A program made the position numbers and the translations under genes. From Bacteroidota bacterium (GTDB lineage Bacteria > Bacteroidota > Bacteroidia > Palsa-948), in assembly GCA_016195025.1 (NCBI GenBank), contig JACQAL010000016.1:1-64000 (forward strand): a stretch of DNA of 64,000 nt. The letters are read 5' to 3'. Positions 36,189 through 44,600 of this stretch are shown in pieces (position 1 is the stretch's first letter; every line of letters begins with the position of its first letter). The notes beneath the pieces are model-generated. The model was given only the letters and a program-made list of their open reading frames with translations. It made no database searches and had not been told where the DNA came from.

Positions 36189-37427
36189 TTACAATCCCAG
36201 CAAAACTTCCTCAGGATTTTTTCCTCCAAACAACATGCGCGAAGGGTTCTCGCACATCTCTTTCACCTTAACCAAAAACCCAACTGATTCCCTTCCGTCA
36301 ATAATTCGGTGGTCGTAAGAAAGCGCCACATACATCATCGGGCGGATTTCTATTTTCCCGTTCATGGCAACCGGTCGCTCCACTACATTGTGCATTCCGA
36401 GAATTCCGCTTTGCGGAGGATTGATGATGGGCGTGCTCATCAGCGAACCGAACACTCCGCCATTTGTAATCGTAAATGTTCCACCTTCCATTTCTTCGAG
36501 CGTGATTTTATTGTCGCGTGCTTTGATGGCAAGTTTTTTTATTTTCATTTCTATTTCTGCAAGCCCTAAATTTTCTGCATTGCGAACCACAGGAACAACC
36601 AAACCTTTTGGTGCGCTCACCGCAATTCCTACATCGCAGAATTTATGATATACGATTTCTTCACCATCAATCATTGCGTTTACCGATGGAAACAATTGCA
36701 ATGCTTCGCAAACGGCTTTGGTGAAGAAACTCATGAAGCCGAGCTTGGTGCCGAATTGTTTTTCTATCTGCGGATTATATTTTGCACGCAGTTCCATGAT
36801 TTTGCTCATGTCCACTTCGTTGAACGTAGTGAGCATGGCCGTTTGATTTTTTACCGCAACCAAACGCTGCGCAAGTTTTTTTCTCAGCGGAGTCATCTTA
36901 ATTTTTTCCTTATCTCTCGTTCCTCCAAATCCTTTTTCGCCTCCGAAACCTTTGCTCATTGCTTTCAGCACATCGTCTTTTGTAATTTTTCCGTTTTCCC
37001 CAGTGCCCGAAATTTTTTGCGTGAGTTTATTTTCCTCCATTATTTTTTTTGCGAGGGGAGTTGCAGCACCGACAGATGTCGGAGGACTGACGACTGACGC
37101 AGTTTCCTTTTTCTTTTCCACTTGCTGTTTGCTTTCTGCTTTTACTTCTACCTTTTCAACTTTCACTTCTGACTTCGCGGGTGCTTTTGCATCTGTATCA
37201 ATTTTTCCAACTGATGACCCGACTTTCACCACATCTCCATCCTTTGCGGAAGTTTTCAGCACACCTGCCTGCTCTGCACTAACAGTAAGTGTTGCTTTGT
37301 CCGAATCAATTTCCAACACTTCTTCGTCCTTGTTCACATACTCACCATCTTTTTTCAGCCATCGCGAAATGGTGACTTCGGTGATGGATTCTCCGGGACT
37401 TGGGACTTTTATTTCGATTTGTGCCAT
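36189..37427 (-). CDS. sucB: 2-oxoglutarate dehydrogenase E2, dihydrolipoyllysine succinyltransferase
   Basis: 412 residues. N-terminal lipoyl domain with lipoyl-Lys in [14 protein letters not shown] (~43); a Lys/Glu/Val-rich linker (~80-125); peripheral subunit-binding domain [14 protein letters not shown] (~135-170); catalytic domain with [16 protein letters not shown] and active site [16 protein letters not shown] (His-x-x-x-Asp-Gly). Transfers succinyl groups to CoA in the TCA cycle. It lies 9 bp downstream of sucA in the same operon. Length is standard. Confidence 0.95.
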   Translation of the reverse strand: MAQIEIKVPSPGESITEVTISRWLKKDGEYVNKDEEVLEIDSDKATLTVSAEQAGVLKTSAKDGDVVKVGSSVGKIDTDAKAPAKSEVKVEKVEVKAESKQQVEKKKETASVVSPPTSVGAATPLAKKIMEENKLTQKISGTGENGKITKDDVLKAMSKGFGGEKGFGGTRDKEKIKMTPLRKKLAQRLVAVKNQTAMLTTFNEVDMSKIMELRAKYNPQIEKQFGTKLGFMSFFTKAVCEALQLFPSVNAMIDGEEIVYHKFCDVGIAVSAPKGLVVPVVRNAENLGLAEIEMKIKKLAIKARDNKITLEEMEGGTFTITNGGVFGSLMSTPIINPPQSGILGMHNVVERPVAMNGKIEIRPMMYVALSYDHRIIDGRESVGFLVKVKEMCENPSRMLFGGKNPEEVLLGL

Positions 37428-37436
37428 TGGAAAATA

Positions 37437-40169
37437 TTATGAAAAAGTTTTTTCTAAAATTTCTTTTTGTTGCACTTCATGAACTTTTTTAGATCCTGTT
37501 GCAGGGCTTGCACTTTCAGGGCGCGCAATACATTTCAATTGCCCTCCTTTTAAATACGGCACAACCGTGCGAAGCAAATATCCCCACGCGCCCATGTTCT
37601 GCGGTTCCTCCTGCACCCATAAAAAATTCTGTGCCGCTTTATATTTCGCGAGAATGTCTGCAAATTGTTTTTTCGGGAAGGGATATATCTGCTCTATCCT
37701 GACTAAAGCGGTATCGGTATTTTTCAGTTCTTCTTTTTTCGCAAGCAAGTCGTAATAAATTTTCCCGAAAGAAAAAACTATTTTCTTTATAGAAGATGGA
37801 TTGGCATTTGCGTCATCATAAATTTCTTTGAAGCCGCCATTTGAAAGTTCTTCCCATTTAGAAGTACACTTCGGATGGCGGAGCAAACTTTTCGGGGTAA
37901 ATGCAATCAGCGGTTTTCTATAGGGAGTTTTCAATTGCCTGCGCAATGCGTGAAAAAAATTCGCGGGGGTGGTTGCGTTAATCACATACATATTATTTTC
38001 TGCGCACAGCGTGAGAAACCGTTCAATGCGCGCGCTGGAATGTTCCGCGCCTTGTCCTTCATAGCCGTGCGGAAGCAGCAGACAAATTCCATTCATTCTT
38101 CTCCATTTATCTTCTGCAGCAGAAATATACTGGTCAATAATTACCTGCGCGCAGTTTGCAAAATCCCCGAACTGCGCTTCCCAGATGCAAAGCGATTCAG
38201 GAGAAGCCATTGCATAGCCGTATTCAAATCCCAATACTCCGTATTCGGAAAGATGGGAATTGTAAATCATGAAACGCGAATTATTTTCTGCAGTCGCTAG
38301 TGGAATATATTCTTCTTCGCTGTCTTCCAATTTTATTACAGCGTGCCGATGCGAAAAAGTTCCGCGCTCCACATCCTGCCCGCTGAAACGAACCGAGTGG
38401 CCTTCATTCAATAAAGTTCCGTAAGCAAGAAGTTCTCCCATTGCCCAATCCAATTTTCCATCGCCTTCGAGCATTGTCTGCCTGTCCCTAAATAATTTTT
38501 CAATCTTGTTGAAGAATTTTTTTCCCTTTGGAACTTCCGTAATTTTATTTCCGATGTCGAGAAGAATTTTTTTATCAACGGAAGTATCGGGAGATTTTTC
38601 AAAATCCTTTTCATCCGACATTTTAATTCCTTTCCATTGCCCTTCGAGAAAAGAAGTAACTTTTGTTTTCTTGATTTGTTTTGCTTCGCTCAAACGTTCG
38701 CTCAATAAATTCCTGAAATTATTTTCAATTTGTTTTGCCTGCGCTTCGTCAATCACATTTTCCTCTATGAGTTTCTTGATATAAATTTCGCGCGGGTTAG
38801 GATGAGAAGCAATAATTTTATAGAGCAGCGGTTGAGTGAATCGTGGTTCATCGCCTTCGTTATGCCCGTATTTTCTATAGCCGAGCAAATCAATAAATAC
38901 ATCGCGCTTGAATTGTTGGCGGAACTCCATTGCCATCTGCACAGTGAAAACCACCGCTTCAATATCATCTGCGTTCACATGAAACACGGGCGAGAGCGTA
39001 ACTTTCGCTACATCCGTGCAGTAAGTGGAAGAACGTGCATCCAGATAATTTGTGGTGAAGCCGATTTGATTGTTCGTAACAAGATGAATGGTTCCTCCTG
39101 TTTTGTAAGCGTCAAGTTTCACCATCTGCACCACTTCATACACAACTCCCTGCGCTGCAACGGCAGCATCACCGTGAATTAAAATGGGACAAAGTTTTGA
39201 ATCATCGCCCGCATGAGTTGTGTCAATCTTCGCGCGCGAAATTCCTTCGGCAACCGGACCGACCGTTTCAAGATGCGATGGATTGGGAGTTAAACTCAAG
39301 TGAACTTTTTCTCCGTTCTTCGTAATCACATTCGAAGAATATCCCTGGTGGTATTTCACGTCACCGTCAAAAAGCGATTCCTCAAATTCTTTGCCTTCGA
39401 ATTCGGTAAAAATATTTTCGTAGGTTTTCTTCAGGATGTTGGCAAGAACATTCAATCTTCCCCGGTGCGCCATGCCGATGATAAATTCTTTTATGCCGAG
39501 CGAGGCGCCTTTATTAATAACAGAATCAAGCGCAGGAATCAATGCTTCCACGCCTTCGAGCGAAAATCTTTTTTCGCCTACAAATTTTGTGTGCAAAAAA
39601 TTTTCGAAGATGACTGCTTTGGAAATGTCATTGAGGATTTCTATTTTTTCTTCTTTGGAAAAATTCGGAGTGTTGCGCGTGCCCTCCATTTTTTCCTGGA
39701 GCCATTTTACAATTTCCGCATTGCGTATGTAACGAAACTCCGCCCCAATAGAACGGCAATAGGTTTCTTTCAGGAAAAAAATTATATCACGCAGTTTTGC
39801 ATCGCCCAACCCAATTTCGTTTCCCGCATGGAAAACCGTATCCATGTCAGATTGCGAAAGCCCGATGAGTTCAATTTCATCGAGCGAAGGAGAATATTTT
39901 CTGCGCTCACGAACAGGATTGGTATGCGTGAACAAATGCCCGACCGCGCGGTAAAGATTGATGAGATTGATTACAGCAAATTCTTTTTTTACGTTTTCGG
40001 GAACTGCGGCAGAAGCGGAAACTTCTTCGTAACTTTTCCGTGCGAACTCAAATCCTTCAAAGAATTTTTTCCAGCCGACATCCAAATCATTTCCATTGCT
40101 CAAATACTTCTGGTATAAATCATCAACGGCAGAAATTTCGGAAGCGGAAATGTACGTTTGTTTTTCCAT
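37437..40169 (-). CDS. sucA: 2-oxoglutarate dehydrogenase E1
   Basis: 910 residues; thiamine-diphosphate-dependent decarboxylation of 2-oxoglutarate. Seen: N-terminal YISASEISAVDDLYQKYLSN (E2-binding), MAHRGRLNVLANILKK, PNPSHLETVGPVAEG, ThDP/Mg motif LIHGDAAVAAQGVVYE, TNNQIGFTT, FSGQDVERGTFSHRHAVIKL with the second catalytic region, and LLLPHGYEGQGAEHSSAR. Length is normal. First gene of the sucAB operon; E3 is not nearby. The 5' region at 40173-40216 contains an ACGAATTACGAAT-type repeat instead of a recognisable promoter. Confidence 0.95.
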   Translation of the reverse strand: MEKQTYISASEISAVDDLYQKYLSNGNDLDVGWKKFFEGFEFARKSYEEVSASAAVPENVKKEFAVINLINLYRAVGHLFTHTNPVRERRKYSPSLDEIELIGLSQSDMDTVFHAGNEIGLGDAKLRDIIFFLKETYCRSIGAEFRYIRNAEIVKWLQEKMEGTRNTPNFSKEEKIEILNDISKAVIFENFLHTKFVGEKRFSLEGVEALIPALDSVINKGASLGIKEFIIGMAHRGRLNVLANILKKTYENIFTEFEGKEFEESLFDGDVKYHQGYSSNVITKNGEKVHLSLTPNPSHLETVGPVAEGISRAKIDTTHAGDDSKLCPILIHGDAAVAAQGVVYEVVQMVKLDAYKTGGTIHLVTNNQIGFTTNYLDARSSTYCTDVAKVTLSPVFHVNADDIEAVVFTVQMAMEFRQQFKRDVFIDLLGYRKYGHNEGDEPRFTQPLLYKIIASHPNPREIYIKKLIEENVIDEAQAKQIENNFRNLLSERLSEAKQIKKTKVTSFLEGQWKGIKMSDEKDFEKSPDTSVDKKILLDIGNKITEVPKGKKFFNKIEKLFRDRQTMLEGDGKLDWAMGELLAYGTLLNEGHSVRFSGQDVERGTFSHRHAVIKLEDSEEEYIPLATAENNSRFMIYNSHLSEYGVLGFEYGYAMASPESLCIWEAQFGDFANCAQVIIDQYISAAEDKWRRMNGICLLLPHGYEGQGAEHSSARIERFLTLCAENNMYVINATTPANFFHALRRQLKTPYRKPLIAFTPKSLLRHPKCTSKWEELSNGGFKEIYDDANANPSSIKKIVFSFGKIYYDLLAKKEELKNTDTALVRIEQIYPFPKKQFADILAKYKAAQNFLWVQEEPQNMGAWGYLLRTVVPYLKGGQLKCIARPESASPATGSKKVHEVQQKEILEKTFS

Positions 40170-40172
40170 TAT

Positions 40173-40216
40173 CTACGAATAACGAATAGGAAACGAATAT
40201 ACGAATTACGAATAAA
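40173..40216. repeat. ACGAATTACGAAT-type dispersed simple repeat
   Basis: TACGAATAACGAATAGG followed by AACGAATATACGAATTACG. Similar pieces occur at 10700-10815, 55936-55963, 58492-58524, 59276-59311 and 63833-63867. Confidence 0.8.
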
Positions 40217-40222
40217 ATACTA

Positions 40223-40561
40223 CTAAAGAAAACTTTTTCTTGTAATGACTTTTTGAATCTCTCTTTTCAGAATCAAATCCGTTACAACTTCAGAAAATTT
40301 TTTATCGAGGGAAGATTCCATTGCTTTTTTGATTTGTGTTTCGCTGATGTCAATGCGATACATCAGATTATAAAAGTTCTGAAAATTTTCTTCGTGCAAT
40401 TTTTCAACCAGCGGAAGAATTTGAGAAAATAATTCTTCATAAGCATTCTCAATCTTTCCTGAAAATTTAATTTCCATTCCGGCCATTCCGAAATCTTTTA
40501 TGATTTGCTGCGCAGTTTCGTTGAGAATGTCGAGACGGTTTAAATAAGGAGTAATGTCCAT
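40223..40561 (-). CDS. Conserved hypothetical protein, small helical
   Basis: 112 residues, MDITPYLNRLDILNETAQQI..., largely alpha-helical with charged residues, no signal peptide or membrane segment and no motif I recognise. Its ATG overlaps the TGA of the 2Fe-2S ferredoxin gene (40559-40563), which implies translational coupling and a linked function. The spacing of helices (LVEKLHEENFQNFYNLMYRI) might suit a small accessory or assembly factor, but that is only a guess. Confidence 0.7.
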   Translation of the reverse strand: MDITPYLNRLDILNETAQQIIKDFGMAGMEIKFSGKIENAYEELFSQILPLVEKLHEENFQNFYNLMYRIDISETQIKKAMESSLDKKFSEVVTDLILKREIQKVITRKSFL

Positions 40562-40887
40562 CAGTATTTATCAGGAGAGAGAAGCAATCTCTGAACCGGG
40601 CGGTTGTTGATGATGTGCTCTTCAATGATTTCATCCACATCTTTTAATTCCACGCCCACGTAAAAAATTCCTTCCGGATAAACGGCAACTGTTTGCCCGT
40701 ACAAGCAAACATCCAGACAACCCGCTCGCTGCGCACGGACTTTTATCGGAAGTTTTTTTGCTTTCAATTTTGTTTTGAATGCTTCCACAATTGCCATTCC
40801 GTGTTCTTCTCCGCACGAAGGTTTTTCTCCCGGCTTTTGCGCGCGCTGGTTGGTGCAGATGAAAATATGTTTGTCGAATTTCAGCAT
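40561..40887 (-). CDS. Thioredoxin-like (2Fe-2S) ferredoxin
   Basis: 108 residues from ATG 40885-40887 (MLKFDKHIFICTNQRAQ); an in-frame extension upstream to 41217 is antisense to the glycosyltransferase gene and is not used, and the chosen start is supported by a TACCTTTG promoter element 4 bp away. Four Cys in the family pattern: CTNQRAQKPGEKPSC, then AGCLDVCLYGQTVAVYPEG. This is the thioredoxin-fold ferredoxin family (as NuoE C-terminal or Azotobacter Fd IV), carrying one 2Fe-2S cluster for electron transfer. The partner is unknown; the small protein at 40223-40561 is coupled to it. Confidence 0.88.
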   Translation of the reverse strand: MLKFDKHIFICTNQRAQKPGEKPSCGEEHGMAIVEAFKTKLKAKKLPIKVRAQRAGCLDVCLYGQTVAVYPEGIFYVGVELKDVDEIIEEHIINNRPVQRLLLSPDKY

Positions 40888-40935
40888 GGCGCAAAGGTAA
40901 ATTGTTAGCGGAATATTAGAAGTATATTTGTTTTT
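40888..40935. promoter_or_regulatory. Divergent promoters with almost no 5' leader
   Basis: Plus direction: TTG (40902-40904), 18 bp, TATATTTG (40923-40930), 5 bp before the glycosyltransferase ATG. Minus direction: TACCTTTG (40899-40892), 4 bp before the ferredoxin ATG. Since transcription starts a few bases after this element, both mRNAs should be leaderless or nearly so. Confidence 0.7.
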
Positions 40936-41649
40936 ATGAATCAGCCCATTGATGTTTCGATTGCAATTCCTTGTTATCAGGAGGAAAATCATATTCTTGA
41001 AAACGTGAAAGAAATTTACAGGGTAATGGATGGTACAAAATACAGTTTTGAAATAATTTTTGTTGAAGATGCGAGCAGCGACAATACAAAAGAGAAAATC
41101 TTTGAAATCGCCCGCACATTTCCCAACGTAAAATATTTGCTTCATGAAAAAAATATTGGCAAAGGCGGAGCCATAGCCAGCGGAGTAAAAATAGCAAGTG
41201 GAAAATATATCGGGCACATAGATATTGATTTGGAAATATCGGCCGAATACATTCCGAAACTTTTGGCGGAATTGGAAAGTGAATACGACATTGCACTCGT
41301 AAAGCGCAAAATAAATTTCAATCCTAAATTTATTTTAAGAGATGCGGGTGGAATAATTCACCGCACATTTGTAAAAAATTTTCTTTCCATTCCGGCTACC
41401 GATGTGCAGAGCGGCTGCAAATTTTTCAGAAGAGAAGCATTGCTGCCGCTTCTGGATAAAGTTCAATCAAAGGGATGGTTCTTTGATGTTGAAGTAATGA
41501 CGCATGCTTACAAAAAAAATTACCGCGTCAAACAGATTCCCGGTTTTTACATCCGCAGAAGGAAAAAATCTACAGTAAATTTTTTCAGCGATGGAATAAA
41601 GCAGTTTAATGATTTGCTGAAGTTCAGAAAACTTTTGAAAAAAAAATAA
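40936..41649 (+). CDS. Family 2 glycosyltransferase (dolichyl-/polyprenyl-phosphate sugar type)
   Basis: 237 residues, GT-A fold: VSIAIPCYQEENHILENV, IIFVEDASSDNT (nucleotide-sugar Asp), NIGKGGAIASGVKIASGKY, IDIDLEISAEYIP as the DxD-like metal site, and DVQSGCKFFRREAL with WFFDVEVMTHAYK. Close to the DPM1/polyprenyl-phosphate mannosyltransferase type without a C-terminal membrane anchor. Likely adds a sugar to a lipid carrier or cell-surface glycan. It ends 8 bp before the convergent stop of the C25 peptidase gene. Confidence 0.88.
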   Translation: MNQPIDVSIAIPCYQEENHILENVKEIYRVMDGTKYSFEIIFVEDASSDNTKEKIFEIARTFPNVKYLLHEKNIGKGGAIASGVKIASGKYIGHIDIDLEISAEYIPKLLAELESEYDIALVKRKINFNPKFILRDAGGIIHRTFVKNFLSIPATDVQSGCKFFRREALLPLLDKVQSKGWFFDVEVMTHAYKKNYRVKQIPGFYIRRRKKSTVNFFSDGIKQFNDLLKFRKLLKKK

Positions 41650-41657
41650 AATAGTTT

Positions 41658-44600
41658 TTACCGTATCAAATACATCTTTCCGTATCCCTGGGTAAAAAAT
41701 GAATCTGCGTTTGTATCGCGGTGCTCGAGTGCTTTTCCATCGAGTTGCGTCTGCAGACGGTAAAGATAAATTCCGTTGGCAAGCTGGTCACCAAATTCAT
41801 CTTTGCCGTCCCAGGCGTAATCGGTAATATTTCTTCCGATGTGCAGAAAGCCAAGTTCATATTTATTTAGTTCACGGATAATTTTTCCGGTGATGGTCAT
41901 AATCTGAATTTTAAAATAATCGGGAACCACCGAGCCGGTGAGCGTGAACACAAACCGCGTGGAAGTGGAAAACGGATTCGGATAATTCATCACGTTGGTA
42001 ACCGTTGGCTTGTTGATGACTTCAAAAGAAATTTTATACTCGCTGCTTCCGGATTTATTTCCGCTGCGGTCTTTCGCCTGAACTTTCAGTTCATAAATTC
42101 CATCGGGCAATGCGGGAGTATAATTTATTTTGCAACTGTTATTCGGAAGAACCGCAGAATAGAAAACCAAGTTGCTTCCGAAAGAAATCGTATCGTAGTT
42201 GTTACTGCCCGGCCGTTTTAAGCTCACATTAAATGCAGAAGGATCATTCAGCGCAAGAAAAGTGTTTTCATCTTTGAGTTTAATCAAAACATTCGGTTTT
42301 GCCGAAACAATATCTCCGTTCATGATGTGCACTCCATCAAATGTTACATCGAGCAGCGGATTTATTTTATCGGCATTTTCCAAGAACGGAATCGTTCCGA
42401 TATTATTAAAATGATATTGCTCCGGTTTGTGCTGGCTGTTGAACGGGTTTGATTCCACCCATAAACTGTTCAAGCCGGCAGGAATTGGCAGCGTAGAAAA
42501 TTTTACCTGCGGACTGAATACACTGTCAATTGCCAGCGGAGGAATTTTCACAGAGGGTTCTGAAATTTTATTGCGGCTGGCATCAAGCACCCAGAAATCA
42601 ACCCAGGTGCTGTCCATGTTATAATCGCCAATGTTTTCAATGGCAACGCTCATGCTGATGCTGTCTCCCTGCTGAACGGGCGAAGTGTAAAACGAATAAT
42701 GTTTCACCGGGTTCAATGAAAGTTCGGGAACGCCATCGTAGTAAACTCTCCAGTAAGTTAACTGGTCAGGCGTGCGCTTTGTGCTGTCTTTCACCCATGC
42801 GCGGAGTTCGAGATACGGAAAAGTATCCGCATTAATTTGCTGGCTGAGAGTAAAAATATCAGGTGAAGTTTTCAGAATATTTTTTATAAGTGTATCAGCG
42901 GTGCTGTTGTTTCTGATTCCGATGACAGAAATTTTTATGGAGTCCTGCGCAGGCGGAGATGGCGCGCGGTATCTCCAGTGCAGCGAATTCCATTTAGATG
43001 CAGGCCCGATAATTTCAGAATAAATATTTCCGCTTTCTCTTTTGAAAATAAGTGTGTCTTTGATAAAAACAGAAGTATCTGTGCTATTGATTCCAATTGC
43101 TTCCGCCACTATACCGCCTTTTCTTCCCACAAGAGCATAGGGAAGATTATTCTGAATGTTTGAAAATTGGGTTGCGCCTATAGATTGAAATGCCTGCACC
43201 AATCCGGGATTTGTTTTCGGACTGTTGCCGCCCAAAAGATCTCCGAGATTATGATTGCCGGAAGTGTATAAAATTATTTTATATCCTGCCGGCACCACAT
43301 TCAGTAAAAAGTTAGCCAGCGAATTCTGGTCGACAGCAGCGCTTGTAAGAAACTCATAGCGATTACAAGGACCAACTGAAGCGCTTCCATAAAATGGCTG
43401 GCCGCCCGGATTATACCATGCATCTCCGGTTAACGGGTCCATAACCGCAATCATCACATGTGGTATGGAAGCAAGAACATACGTACAGTAATTTGCCTGT
43501 ATTCCATCCACCAGCATATAACTGCAATTCGGGTATGGCCAATCAACCATATTTATTGGTTTCACTTCTATGGAATGAACCGAATAATCCAAATCAAAAT
43601 ATCTTTTTGGTTTGTTCGGAAGAATATATTTGTATTTATCTCCCTTCGTAAACTGGAAAAAATGCGATTGCCCCCAGCCGCGCTTGCCCGGCAAATATTC
43701 AAAGGAACTTTCGCGCCACGGATACGTTTGCAAATCCGGATCATTTCTCCGCACGCGCCAGAAATAAACGGAGGTATCTAATTTTGAAAACGGAGGCGAC
43801 CATTTATGAAAATCGGCTTTCACCACTGCGCCCGCCTGCGTTACATATTGTGTTCTTTTAATTGGACTGTTGAACGCATCGGTCGTATCCATTTCAAAAA
43901 TATATTGCGCAGATTTAGCAAACGGATTTGCCGTGTATGCTTTCAGCGTTACATAATCATTCGGAATAATGGCATAGGTGTAAGGATAAACCGGAATAAC
44001 ATCTCCCGAATAAATGAGCAGCGGCACCGCATTGTTGCCGGTCAGGTCATTGTTTGCGTATGCATTGTTTTCATCGGGATTATGAGCAGCATTCACGCGC
44101 ACTTCAAACTTATTCAAGCCGGGCCCTCTCAGCGGGTCAACGGGAAAAATAAATTTCACGGTGTCCCGGAAATAGAGAGGATGAATTTTTTTAGAAGTAT
44201 CCACCGAAGTTCCATCGGCAAAAATCCGTTTCAGTTCAACGGTAACGCTGTCATCGGTGGCTCTGCCGATATTGGTTACAATCACATTCGCAGTAAACGT
44301 GCTTATATCGGTGGAAACATACGATGGAGAAAAATAAACAGAAGTTGGGTCTACCGCATAATCGGGATACATGCTTGCATGAATTATAATTGCCGGGTCG
44401 CCATGCAAAGTAAGTCCAAGGCAGGTGGCATTGATGGACTCACTTCCACCGTTGCCCTCGATGCTGTCAATAGAATATTGAATGCATTTTCCGACTTCGC
44501 TGCCGTATAATTTGCGGCAGAAGTCATTGTAAAATTCCATGTTGAAGGTATGACTGTCCTGCGGAGTTGCGGGACCCGATGAAGCAAGAAAGGCAATCAT

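Noticed and set aside
40888-41217. N-terminal extension of the ferredoxin gene
   Set aside because: The extension is antisense to the glycosyltransferase gene, lacks family similarity, and lies upstream of the TACCTTTG element that fits the start at 40887.
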